A stretch of DNA of 43,065 nt from Pseudomonadota bacterium. Lineage in GTDB: Bacteria > Pseudomonadota > Gammaproteobacteria > Steroidobacterales > Steroidobacteraceae. The position numbers and the translations under genes are program-made. The DNA lies in NCBI GenBank assembly GCA_021777555.1, contig JAJYDK010000034.1:1-43065 (forward strand), in the 5' to 3' direction. Positions 25,875-35,143 of this stretch are shown here, piece after piece; position 1 is the first letter of the stretch; each line of letters begins with the position of its first letter. The notes beneath the pieces are model-generated. The model did not search any database and had not been told where the DNA came from. It was given only the letters and a program-made list of their open reading frames with translations.

Positions 25875-25883
25875 TGTGAATAA
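25875..25883 (-). promoter_or_regulatory. Third DnaA-box match
   Basis: TGTGAATAA is the reverse complement of TTATTCACA, a perfect match to TTATNCACA. It lies about 180 bases from the inverted pair, in the same AT-rich, gene-free stretch. Confidence 0.45.
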
Positions 25884-25932
25884 GGCGCGCGGCAGAGCCC
25901 AGAAACTCCCCCGGAACCGTTGACAATTTAAA

Positions 25933-27144
25933 TTAGCCGCCCGTTTGCCTCGATTCCGGGAGAAAATGCGTCAGCACATCATTCAGGAAGCGCAGACCGA
26001 GAGGGCTCGCCCGGTAGCACATCCCTTCCCGCAGGATCAATTCCCGGCCGACGAGCTGATCGAGCGTCGGCCTCACGGCCTCCCAGTCGAGCCCCGTTCG
26101 CCGCGCAAACAGCCCGGCCTCGAACCCCTCCACCAGCCTCAGGGCGTTCAGCATGAACTCGAACGGCAGATCTTCGGCAGGCACGATCCTGCGATTGCCT
26201 GCGCCTGCGCCTGCGCTCGCCAGATACCGCCGGGGCTCCCGCGGCTGGGCGGACCGCCAGATCTCTCGGGCATCGGCCTGGGTCAGCTTGCCGTGTGCCC
26301 CGGCGCCAAGCCCCAGGTAATCCCCGAACCGCCAGTAGTTGAGGTTGTGGCGGCACCGGTGGCCGGGCGTTGCATACCCGGACACCTCGTACCGGCTGAA
26401 GCCCGCCACGCGCAGCCGCTCCTCGCACACCGCCAGCATCCTCTCGATCACCTCCTCGTCCGGCAGCGGCGGCGGGCGGGCGGCGAAGACCGTGCCGGGT
26501 TCCATCGTGAGCTGGTAGTGCGAAAGATGCGCCGGCGCCAGCAGGAGCGCCTCCCTGACGTCCCGCTCCGCGCCCTCGGCATCCTGCCCCGGCAGGCCGT
26601 ACATCAGATCGAGGTTGAAATTCGCGATGCCGGCCGCGTGCAGCTCCTCGACCGCCCGGCGAGTCTCCTCGGGCGAATGGATGCGGCCGAGGGCCCGCAG
26701 GCGCTCGGCATCGAAGCTCTGCGCGCCGAGGGACACGCGGTTGACACCCGCCGCGCGGTATTCCGCGAACCGACCACGCTCGATGGTCCCTGGGTTGGCT
26801 TCCAGGGTCACCTCGAGATCGGAGGCGAGGCGCAGGTGGCGGCCGACCGTCTCGAGCACACGGGCCATGGCGCGCGGCGAGAACAGGCTCGGCGTGCCCC
26901 CGCCGAGGAAGATGCTGCTCACTTCGCGTCCGCGCACGGCGGGCGCCTGGGCCGACAGATCCGCGCCCAGCGCCTCGACATAAGCGTCCTCCGCGAATCC
27001 ATCGCGCGCGGCATATGAGTTGAAATCGCAATACGGACACTTGCGCACGCACCAGGGAAAGTGCACGTAGAGCGCGAGCGGTGGGGTGTCGAGCACGGTG
27101 GTCAAGGCTGCCTGCGGCCGCAATAGTACGAGGATTGACGCCAC
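25933..27144 (-). CDS. hemW: HemW-family radical SAM protein (CPO-III-like heme chaperone)
   Basis: A 403-residue radical SAM protein. The cluster motif is CVRKCPYCDF, with the phenylalanine after the third cysteine that is typical of HemW and CPDH. FLGGGTPSLFSP, LEVTLEANPGT, GVNRVSLGAQSFD and NFNLDLMYGLPGQ follow, then HLSHYQLTMEPGT and HRCRHNLNYWRFGDYLGLGA, with the HNxxYW segment linked to heme binding in HemW. It lacks the extra N-terminal cysteine of HemN, so HemW rather than coproporphyrinogen dehydrogenase is the better call. The start appears to be GTG at 27144. Here it is separate from rdgB, its neighbour in E. coli. Confidence 0.92.
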   Translation of the reverse strand: MASILVLLRPQAALTTVLDTPPLALYVHFPWCVRKCPYCDFNSYAARDGFAEDAYVEALGADLSAQAPAVRGREVSSIFLGGGTPSLFSPRAMARVLETVGRHLRLASDLEVTLEANPGTIERGRFAEYRAAGVNRVSLGAQSFDAERLRALGRIHSPEETRRAVEELHAAGIANFNLDLMYGLPGQDAEGAERDVREALLLAPAHLSHYQLTMEPGTVFAARPPPLPDEEVIERMLAVCEERLRVAGFSRYEVSGYATPGHRCRHNLNYWRFGDYLGLGAGAHGKLTQADAREIWRSAQPREPRRYLASAGAGAGNRRIVPAEDLPFEFMLNALRLVEGFEAGLFARRTGLDWEAVRPTLDQLVGRELILREGMCYRASPLGLRFLNDVLTHFLPESRQTGG

Positions 27145-27169
27145 ATTTTAGATCACTCGCGGGTCTGCC

Positions 27170-27181
27170 TACCGGCCGGTA
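27170..27181. promoter_or_regulatory. 12-bp palindrome between hemW and gltA
   Basis: TACCGGCCGGTA is a perfect 12-bp palindrome 25 bases from the hemW start and 125 bases from the gltA start, in the only intergenic space shared by these divergent genes. It could be an operator; a single short GC-rich palindrome is weak evidence. Confidence 0.2.
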
Positions 27182-27306
27182 AGCTGCTCCGCCCACTTGT
27201 ACCTTGATTCGAGACGCGGACCGTGTAAACCTCCCGCTTCGTTCCCCCGACGCTCGAGTCCCCCCCGCTTGGGCGCCATCCGCTCAACAATGGAAGCGTC
27301 CACCGA

Positions 27307-28605
<1,299 letters not shown>

Positions 28606-28640
28606 CTTCCCCTCGCGGCCAGGCGCTGCGCATTCCGGAT

Positions 28641-28662
28641 GGGGTTCGCCCGCGGCGACCCC
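28641..28662 (+). terminator. GC hairpin between convergent gltA and the 28665 gene
   Basis: GGGGTTCGCC pairs with GGCGACCCC across a 3-nt loop, with one bulged base. It sits in the 59 bases between two convergent stop codons. No U-run follows on either strand, so it is only terminator-like. Confidence 0.35.
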
Positions 28663-28664
28663 CG

Positions 28665-29285
28665 TCAGTCCTGCGCGCGGGAGGTGAGCAGGCTCTCGAC
28701 CTCCAGCGCGTTCGCGCGGCGCATCGGGCGTCCGTCGACCGGGCTGACCGGTGACTGGCGGATCCCGTCGCACGGGAAGACCGTGGCCTCGATGGGCTGA
28801 TCGTCGATCTCGAAACGCACGCCAGGATAGGCGAGCACCCGCTCCGGGCTGATGCGCACGCGCTTCTCGGTCACCTCGTGCGCCACGCCGAAGTCCATCA
28901 GCTTGAGCACCACCGATTCGGCGCAATCGGCAAACAGATGCAGCTGCACCTCCGAGTACTCGGTGGCGGTGCCGCTCAACACCGGCCCGACCAACCTGGG
29001 CTCGAACTCGCCGAGGCGGCGCATCGCAGCAAGCGCCGCGCGTCGCTGCGCCTCGAGCGACTCCTCGTGCATCGCGCCGCCGAAGAGACGCTGGTATTCG
29101 GCGAGCGCCGTCTCGATCTCGGTGTTCTTGGGCAACACCGCACCCTCGGGCGCGCCGAACCGTTCCGCCGCCTTGCGCTTGGCCACTCCGAAATCGCGGA
29201 TCCCGTGCTCGGCCATGATGCGCGCGGCCTCCTGCGCGAGCACGCGCCGCAGGTTCTCCTCGCGGGATGTCCCTCGGCGGTTCAT
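28665..29285 (-). CDS. Conserved hypothetical protein coupled to PBP1A
   Basis: A 206-residue soluble protein. The N-terminal third is helical (ARIMAEHGIRDFGVAKRKAA), a pattern seen in helix-turn-helix-like starts. The second half alternates strands and helices (VGPVLSGTATEYSEVQLHLF, then LMDFGVAHEVTEKRVR and IDDQPIEATVFPCDGIRQSP) and ends with VDGRPMRRANALEVESLL. It resembles a conserved unknown protein of Xanthomonas and other gammaproteobacteria whose C-terminal half looks nucleotidyltransferase-like; that is a weak impression. Its ATG overlaps the mrcA stop by one base, so the two are probably translated together. Confidence 0.7.
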   Translation of the reverse strand: MNRRGTSREENLRRVLAQEAARIMAEHGIRDFGVAKRKAAERFGAPEGAVLPKNTEIETALAEYQRLFGGAMHEESLEAQRRAALAAMRRLGEFEPRLVGPVLSGTATEYSEVQLHLFADCAESVVLKLMDFGVAHEVTEKRVRISPERVLAYPGVRFEIDDQPIEATVFPCDGIRQSPVSPVDGRPMRRANALEVESLLTSRAQD

Positions 29286-31765
29286 CAGAATATCGAGGTC
29301 GCGGAACTCTGGCCCTGGGTCCCCTCACCGCTCGAGAGGGCGCTCTGGGCGCTCGGCAGATGGTTGGCCATGAACACCTCCGGGATGCCGTCCGGGCTCT
29401 CGTCACTCACGAGCAGACCGCTGCTCGGGGAGATACGCAGGGTCACGATGCCCGGGGGCATCGGCCGCCGCCACTCGGGAACACCCTCGAGCGCGTGACG
29501 CATGAAGCGGATCCAGATCGGCAGCGCCACGTGCGCCCCCTCCTCGCCGTATCCGAGGGAGCGATTGTCGTCGAACCCCGTCCAGACGGTGGCCTCGAGC
29601 TTTGGCGTGAAGCCGTTGAACCAGGCGTCCCGCCACTGGTTGCTCGTGCCCGTCTTGCCGGCGATGTCATCGCGGTGCAGCGAGAGGGCGCGCACGCCGG
29701 TGCCGTAGCGGATCACATCCCTCATCATCGAGGTCATGATGTAGTCGTTGTCCGCGCTGATGACCCGGGGCGCGATCTGTCCGGCCGGAAGGTAGGCCGA
29801 GCCGTCCCCGACCTGGGCCACCGCGGTGCACGGCGCCCCGGGATCGAGCGTCGGCGCCGATCCGCCGAGCGAGGCCGGCACCAGGCCGGCCGGAGCCGCC
29901 TGTTGGTTGCATCCGTGGCAGGCGATGCGCGGGGTGGCCTGCCAGATGACCTTGCCCGAGGCGTTCTCGATGCGCTCGATCAGGTACGGCGCGACGCTAT
30001 AGCCACCGTTGGCGAACACAGCGTAGCCGGTCGCCATCTGAAGCGGCGTGGCCTCCAGGGTACCGAGCGCCAGCGTCAGGTTCTGGGGCAGGACCTTGGG
30101 ATCGAACCCGAAGCGGGCGGCATATTGGGCGACATACGGAGTTCCGAGCGCGCGCATCAGCCGGATGGACACCAGGTTGAGCGAATGCGCCAGCGCCACC
30201 CGCAGCCGCACCGGGCCGCCGAAGGAGCGGGTGTCGTTGTGCGGCCGCCAGGTGGACTCCATGCCGGCGCCGCCGACCACCAGCGGAGCATTGAGAAAGG
30301 TGCTCGCCGCGGTGTACCCGTCGTGCAGCGCAGAAGAGTAATAGAACGGCTTGAATCCCGAGCCGGGCTGGCGCAGCGCCGAGGTGGCGCGGTTGAACTT
30401 GCTGGTGAAGTAATCGAACCCGCCGACGAGCGCGGCGATTCCCCCGTCATCGGGGTCGAGGGCCACCAGGGCGGCCTGGGCCTGGGGCACCTGGGCGAGA
30501 TCGGCATCGCCGGCCTCATGCCATACCACATACACGATGTCCCCCCGGGAGAGCACATCGGCGGCGGTCTTGGGCGCGGGCCCCGTCTCCCCCTCACCGA
30601 GCTCCTTGTCCGCCCACGAGAGCCCGCTCCAGGGGATCTTGGCGAACCCGTGCGCACGCACGTAAACGGTGGCGCTCTGGTTGCCGACCTGCACCACCAC
30701 CGCGGGGGAGAGCACGCCGATGGGCGCGTACTCATCGACCAGGGTCTGAAGTTGCCCCGCATTGGCGTTGCCCGCGAGCACGGTGTGCCCCGTCGGCCCG
30801 CGCCAGCCATGGCGCCGGTCATAGGAAATCAGGCCGAGCTGCACGGCCCGGTCGGCCGCCGCCTGCAGCCGCCCGTCAAGGGTGGTGTAGACGCGATACC
30901 CATCGGTTTCGGCCGTCGGCCCGAACTGCTGCAGCATCTGCTCCCGCACCATCTCGGCGACGTAGGGAGCCTGCACGTCGACGTGAGGCGCGTGCAGTCG
31001 GGCCTCGATGGGCATCCGGTCGGCCGCCTGGGCCTCTGCCGCATCGATGTAACCAAGATCGAGCATCCGGGTGAGGACGTACGAGCGGCGCAGAGCCGCC
31101 AGGTGAGGGTGCACGACCGGGTTGTAGAGCGAGGGCGCCTGGACGATGCCGGCCAGCGTGGCCGCTTCGGCCAGAGTGAGCTGGTCCAGGGGCTTGCCGA
31201 AGTAGGTCTGGGCGGCCGCGGCGACGCCGTAAGCGCGCTCTCCGAAGTAAATGACATTGAGATAGAGCCGGAAGACCTCGTCCTTGCTGAAACTGTGGTC
31301 CAGCCGGTACGCGACGATGCTCTCCTGGAGCTTGCGCCGCCAGGTCTTGTTCAGCGTCAGAAAGAGGTTCCGGGCGGCCTCCATGGTGATGGTGCTGCCG
31401 CCCTGGGCCTTGCGGCCCTCGATGACATTGATGATCGCCGCGCGCAGGAGGCTCCCCAGGTTGATCGCCCCTTCCTGGTAGAAGCGGTGATCCTCAGCCG
31501 CGAGAAAGGCCTCGCGCACCCTCAGGGGAATCTGGTCGAAGCGCACCGGGGTGCGCTGCTCGACACCGATCTGGGCGATCAGATCGCCACCCGTGGTGTA
31601 GATGCGCAGGGGTACTTTCAGCTCGACGTGACGCATCTGGGCCAGCGTCGGGAGAGACGGCTCCAGATAGACATAGGTGCAGGCATAGGCGTAGAGGCCG
31701 ACCAGCGCCACCACCACCCCTGCCGCAACGAGCAGGGCAGGAACTCGAAAACGCTTCCAGTTCAC
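29285..31765 (-). CDS. mrcA: Penicillin-binding protein 1A (class A PBP) with unusual GT motifs
   Basis: An 826-residue bifunctional peptidoglycan synthase. The membrane anchor is at residues 9-30 (VPALLVAAGVVVALVGLYAY). The GT51 domain has AFLAAEDHRFYQEGAINLGS near 85, QGGSTITMEAARNLFLTL near 120 and KDEVFRLYLNVIYFGERAYG near 160. An OB-like insert follows. The transpeptidase has SGFK as SxxK (RQPGSGFKPFYYSSAL), SLN as SxN and KTGTSN as KTG. The transpeptidase looks active. In GT motif 1 the usual HxGxD after EDxxF is missing, and in motif 2 the usual Q after STIT(M/Q) is E. Divergence from pilM, as seen here, is the standard gammaproteobacterial arrangement. Confidence 0.9.
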   Translation of the reverse strand: MNWKRFRVPALLVAAGVVVALVGLYAYACTYVYLEPSLPTLAQMRHVELKVPLRIYTTGGDLIAQIGVEQRTPVRFDQIPLRVREAFLAAEDHRFYQEGAINLGSLLRAAIINVIEGRKAQGGSTITMEAARNLFLTLNKTWRRKLQESIVAYRLDHSFSKDEVFRLYLNVIYFGERAYGVAAAAQTYFGKPLDQLTLAEAATLAGIVQAPSLYNPVVHPHLAALRRSYVLTRMLDLGYIDAAEAQAADRMPIEARLHAPHVDVQAPYVAEMVREQMLQQFGPTAETDGYRVYTTLDGRLQAAADRAVQLGLISYDRRHGWRGPTGHTVLAGNANAGQLQTLVDEYAPIGVLSPAVVVQVGNQSATVYVRAHGFAKIPWSGLSWADKELGEGETGPAPKTAADVLSRGDIVYVVWHEAGDADLAQVPQAQAALVALDPDDGGIAALVGGFDYFTSKFNRATSALRQPGSGFKPFYYSSALHDGYTAASTFLNAPLVVGGAGMESTWRPHNDTRSFGGPVRLRVALAHSLNLVSIRLMRALGTPYVAQYAARFGFDPKVLPQNLTLALGTLEATPLQMATGYAVFANGGYSVAPYLIERIENASGKVIWQATPRIACHGCNQQAAPAGLVPASLGGSAPTLDPGAPCTAVAQVGDGSAYLPAGQIAPRVISADNDYIMTSMMRDVIRYGTGVRALSLHRDDIAGKTGTSNQWRDAWFNGFTPKLEATVWTGFDDNRSLGYGEEGAHVALPIWIRFMRHALEGVPEWRRPMPPGIVTLRISPSSGLLVSDESPDGIPEVFMANHLPSAQSALSSGEGTQGQSSATSIF

Positions 31766-32217
31766 GGAATGAGAACTCTCTGTGCTTTAACGTCTCCCCC
31801 CTCCCTGGGGTCAGGGGATTCTCCCGATCCGCAGGCTACCGTTCCAGCCCGGGCACGCGCCATGTACCTGTACTCAACCCACGATTGCCGAGTCCCCCGC
31901 ACCAGATCCGCATTCCGCGGACCCGCTGGAACCGTGCCGGCCGCTTGCCGGTGGCCTGAAAAGCCTTTCGGCGGGCTGGATATTAGCACAGCCGCCCTGC
32001 CACCCCGCCGATGCGGGCCTGGGATGCCGAACTCAAAGACCTTCCCGCCCGGGGGAAGTTCGGGCCCTTCCCATGCCCCGGGGCGGGCCCTCCGGAGGGG
32101 GTGGCAGCAGATTCGTGAGGCGGCTCACGTTCAATTTAACCTTCTGCTGATATATATTGAAAGCAATGTTCACGAGGGGTGGCGATTTTCAGGCGTAAGA
32201 CCCTGAAAAGGAAAAAA
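31766..32217. other. Intergenic region between divergent mrcA and pilM
   Basis: About 450 bases that must hold both promoters. The pilM-proximal 80 bases turn AT-rich (TTCAATTTAACC, TGATATATATTG), a plausible promoter area, though I cannot place -35 and -10 boxes with confidence. Two GC-rich inverted repeats (near 32040-32060 and 32070-32100) could form hairpins. I see no gene; the open frames here are antisense to mrcA extended by high GC. Confidence 0.5.
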
Positions 32218-33282
32218 ATGTTCCTCTTCCCGCGGAAGTACCGGCCACTGATTGGACTTGACATAACCACGTCCTCGATCAAGCTCATTGAGCTCAGCGC
32301 GGCCGGCGGTCAGTATCGAGTCGAGTCATATGCTGCCGAGCCCACGCCTGCCAACTCGATCAACGAGAAGAGCATCGTGGATGCCGAGGCGGTAGGCGAA
32401 GCCGTGCGTCGCGCCGTCAAGCGCTCCGGCACGAAGAACACCGAGGTGGCGCTCGCCATCAGCGGCGATGCGGCCATCACCAAGATCATCCAGATGCCGA
32501 GATCCCTGCGCCTCAACGACCTCGAGGCGCAGGTCCAGATGCAGGCCGATCAATACATCCCCTTTCCCATGGACGAGGTGAGCTACGACTTCGAGGTGAT
32601 CGGACCCTCGGAGAAGGAGCCGGAAACCAACGACGTGCTGCTCGTTGCCACCCGCACCGAGAACGTCGAGCAACGGCAGGCGGCCGTGAAGGCTGCCGGT
32701 CTCACCACCCGGATCGTCGACGTGGAGGCCTTCGCGCTCGAGAACGCGTGCCGGCTGATGACGCACCAGATGCCCGATGGCGGCGTCGAGCGGACCATCG
32801 CGGTAGTCGACTTCGGCGCAAGCAGCACGACTTTCAGCGTGCTACGCAATCTCAAGGTCGTCTACACGCGCGATTTCGCCTTCGGCGGACAGCTGCTCAC
32901 CGAGGAGATCATGCGCACCTACGGCCTGTCCCTGGAAGAGGCCGGGCGCGCGAAGAAGGAAGGCGGGCTCCCGGGCAACTACCAGTCCGAAGTGCTCGAT
33001 CCCTTCATCGACGACATGACGCAGCAGGTCAACCGCTCGCTGCAGTTCTACCTCGCCTCCGGCTCCGGCCGCGAGCAGCCCGAGAAGATCCTGGTGTGCG
33101 GCGGCTGCGCCAACATTCCCGGGGTCGCCGATGTGATCGCGAGCCGCGTGGGCATCGCCGCCGAGAGGGGCGAGCCGCTCGGCCAGATGAAACTGTCGGC
33201 GCGCGCGCGCACCCAGGCGGTGCAGCGCGACGCGACCGCCCTGCTCACCGCCTGCGGTCTGGCCCTCAGGAGCTTCGACTGA
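32218..33282 (+). CDS. pilM: Type IV pilus assembly ATPase-like protein PilM
   Basis: A 354-residue cytoplasmic actin-like protein that binds the N-terminal tail of PilN and links the pilus inner-membrane platform to the motor. Actin-fold nucleotide motifs: IGLDITTSSIKLIELS at the start, VVDFGASSTTFSVLRN near 200 and KILVCGGCANIPGVADVIAS near 300. I choose the ATG at 32218, with AAGGA upstream; a GTG 13 codons earlier extends the frame with a basic stretch. It is first in pilMNOPQ, with pilN overlapping by one base. Confidence 0.95.
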   Translation: MFLFPRKYRPLIGLDITTSSIKLIELSAAGGQYRVESYAAEPTPANSINEKSIVDAEAVGEAVRRAVKRSGTKNTEVALAISGDAAITKIIQMPRSLRLNDLEAQVQMQADQYIPFPMDEVSYDFEVIGPSEKEPETNDVLLVATRTENVEQRQAAVKAAGLTTRIVDVEAFALENACRLMTHQMPDGGVERTIAVVDFGASSTTFSVLRNLKVVYTRDFAFGGQLLTEEIMRTYGLSLEEAGRAKKEGGLPGNYQSEVLDPFIDDMTQQVNRSLQFYLASGSGREQPEKILVCGGCANIPGVADVIASRVGIAAERGEPLGQMKLSARARTQAVQRDATALLTACGLALRSFD

Positions 33283-33896
33283 TGCCACGCATCAACCTGT
33301 TGCCCTGGCGCGAGGCGGAGCGCAAAGAGCGCAAGCAGCGCTTCCTGGTGGCCCTTCTGGCCGCCGCCCTCGGCGCGGGCGTCACCACCTTCGCCGTGCA
33401 CCTCATGTACACCGCGATGATCGACGCCCAGCACGCCCGCAATCAGCTGCTGCAGGCGCAGATCCAGCGCCTCAACCAGCAGATCGGCAAGATCAACACC
33501 CTGCAGAAGACCGAAAGACAGTTCATCGCGCGCATGCAGGTCATCGAGCGGCTGCAGCGCTCGCGGCCGCAGATCGTGCACGTGTTCGACCAGATCGTGA
33601 ACACCGTCCCGGATGGCCTGTACCTCACCGAAGTGCTGGAGAAGGGTGATCACATCCAGTTCAAGGGCGTCGCCCAATCGAGCACGCGGGTCTCCGATTT
33701 CATGCGCAACATCGACGGGTCGCAGTGGCTCACCAACGCCCAGCTCGAGGTGATCAAGGCCGGCAAGGGCGTGCCCGGCTCCACCTTCACGCTGGATGCC
33801 AAGGTGATCTCGCCCAAAGCGGCCGGCGGCGAGGCCGGTAACGGCATCAAGAGCGCCGCGACGGGCCACCCCACGGCGGGAGGGCACGCCCGATGA
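33282..33896 (+). CDS. pilN: Type IV pilus assembly protein PilN
   Basis: A 204-residue inner-membrane protein. The cytoplasmic start PRINLLPWREAERKERKQRF contains the INLLPWR motif that PilM binds. One helix follows (LVALLAAALGAGVTTFAVHL), then a coiled coil (about residues 47-90) and a periplasmic ferredoxin-like domain that dimerises with PilO. The ATG overlaps the pilM stop (TGATG). The C-terminal 20 residues are glycine- and alanine-rich. Confidence 0.95.
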   Translation: MPRINLLPWREAERKERKQRFLVALLAAALGAGVTTFAVHLMYTAMIDAQHARNQLLQAQIQRLNQQIGKINTLQKTERQFIARMQVIERLQRSRPQIVHVFDQIVNTVPDGLYLTEVLEKGDHIQFKGVAQSSTRVSDFMRNIDGSQWLTNAQLEVIKAGKGVPGSTFTLDAKVISPKAAGGEAGNGIKSAATGHPTAGGHAR

Positions 33897-34567
33897 ACGT
33901 CCAGGAAGTCCTCGACCAGCTGCGCGACCTCGATCCTCGCGATCCGGGCCGCTGGCCGCTCGCCGTACGCGCCGGCGCCGTGGCGGTGACGTTCCTGCTG
34001 CTGACGCTGATCCTCGTGTACCTCTTCGTCTGGCAATCGGTGCGGCCGCGGCTGCTGGCGAGCGAGGCCAAGGAGAGCCAGCTCCGCCAGGAGTTCGTGA
34101 TCAAGCACGGCGTGGCGGCCAACCTCAAGGTCTACCAGCAGCAGCTTCAGGATCTGCGCCGCTCCTTCGGGGCGCTCCTGCGCCAGCTGCCGAGCAAGAC
34201 CGAGGTTCCGAGCCTGCTCGAGGACATCTCCGACACCGCGAGCGCCGCGGGACTCTCGCAGCAGCTGTTCAAGCCGGGCAAGGAAATGGACAAGACCTTC
34301 TACGCCGTGCTGCCCATCAAGATGGTGCTCACGGGCGGCTACCACCAGTTCGGCGTGTTCGCGAGCGACATCGCCGCCCTGTCACGCATCGTCACCCTGC
34401 ACGACATCGAGATCAAACCGCTGGCCAAGGCAGGCGGCTTCGACTCGCTCTCGCTGACCCTGACCGCCAACACCTATCGCTACCTGACCGCCGACGAGAT
34501 GGCCGAACAGCATGCGAAATCGCACAAGGGCAAGTTCGTCCATCCGCCGCACCGCGGTCCGGGCTGA
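33893..34567 (+). CDS. pilO: Type IV pilus assembly protein PilO
   Basis: A 224-residue inner-membrane protein with one helix (AVAVTFLLLTLILVYLFVW, about residues 29-47), a coiled coil and a periplasmic ferredoxin-like domain (LPSKTEVPSLLEDISDTASA, YHQFGVFASDIAALSRIVTL, HDIEIKP). It pairs with PilN. It starts inside the pilN stop (ATGA overlap). Family members are usually near 205 residues; the extra length is a basic, His-rich tail after YLTADEMAEQ. Confidence 0.95.
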   Translation: MNVQEVLDQLRDLDPRDPGRWPLAVRAGAVAVTFLLLTLILVYLFVWQSVRPRLLASEAKESQLRQEFVIKHGVAANLKVYQQQLQDLRRSFGALLRQLPSKTEVPSLLEDISDTASAAGLSQQLFKPGKEMDKTFYAVLPIKMVLTGGYHQFGVFASDIAALSRIVTLHDIEIKPLAKAGGFDSLSLTLTANTYRYLTADEMAEQHAKSHKGKFVHPPHRGPG

Positions 34568-34589
34568 CGGCGCGAAGGAGCCAAAGGTA

Positions 34590-35105
34590 ATGACCCTCCA
34601 TCCAAGACCCGGCGCTCTGGCGCGCGTGTGCGCGGTACTCGGCTGCCTGGTCCTCACGGCCTGCTCGAGCGCCGACGACAACCTGCAGCACTTCATCGCG
34701 CAGACCGAGCGACAGCCGGGCAGCTACGTGAAGCCGCTGCCGGCGGTTCCGAAGTACCAGGCGTACACCTACGCCGACCAGGCCAAGCGCTCGCCGTTCG
34801 TGCCGAGCGAGGGCCCCGGCATGAATGCGGTGCGCCCGAGCACCTCGCGTCCGCGCCAGTATCTCGAGCAGTTCCCGCTCGATACGCTCTCGATGGTCGG
34901 TACGCTGCACATCGGCGCGACGCTCTACGGACTCGTCGAGACCAAGGACGGCATCGTCCACCGGGTGACGATCGGCAACTACATGGGTCAGAACGACGGC
35001 CGCGTCGTTCAGATCACACCGGCCCAGATCCGCCTGGTCGAAGTCGTGCCCGACGGACTCGGCGGGTACATGAAGCGCCCGGCCGCTCTGGGCCTCAGTC
35101 ATTGA
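34590..35105 (+). CDS. pilP: Type IV pilus assembly lipoprotein PilP
   Basis: A 171-residue lipoprotein that bridges PilNO to the PilQ secretin. The signal peptide ends in the lipobox VLTACSS (Cys25). A disordered proline-rich stretch follows, with RSPFVPS, then the small beta-barrel domain: SMVGTLHIGATLYGLVETKD, GNYMGQNDGRVVQITPAQIR and LVEVVPDGLGGY. AAGGAG lies 9 nt before the ATG. PilO ends 22 nt upstream. Confidence 0.94.
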   Translation: MTLHPRPGALARVCAVLGCLVLTACSSADDNLQHFIAQTERQPGSYVKPLPAVPKYQAYTYADQAKRSPFVPSEGPGMNAVRPSTSRPRQYLEQFPLDTLSMVGTLHIGATLYGLVETKDGIVHRVTIGNYMGQNDGRVVQITPAQIRLVEVVPDGLGGYMKRPAALGLSH

Positions 35106-35143
35106 ACCAACAGACAGCACATGCTCGAGCAGGGGTTGCAAGA

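Larger units (their letters stand above)
25447..25932. other. Long gene-free stretch upstream of rpmE
   Basis: About 490 bases separate the rpmE start from the hemW stop, which is long for this otherwise compact region. The part from about 25670 to 25930 is clearly more AT-rich than its surroundings and contains DnaA-box-like sites described separately. I see no coding frame with recognisable content and no tRNA. The rpmE promoter must lie here. Confidence 0.6.

Noticed and set aside
25447-25932. Chromosomal replication origin
   Set aside because: Three or four DnaA boxes and AT-richness are suggestive, but dnaA, dnaN, gidA/mnmG, rpmH or parAB are not nearby and no 13-mer-like array is visible, so I kept it as a DnaA-site cluster only.
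25933-27144. HemN (coproporphyrinogen dehydrogenase) for the radical SAM gene
   Set aside because: The N-terminal cluster motif and the HNxxYW segment fit HemW, and the protein is shorter than HemN and lacks its extended N-terminus.
29267-32206. A 979-codon plus-strand open frame opposite mrcA
   Set aside because: It is a GC-driven antisense frame of PBP1A, rich in Gly/Arg/His with no motif.
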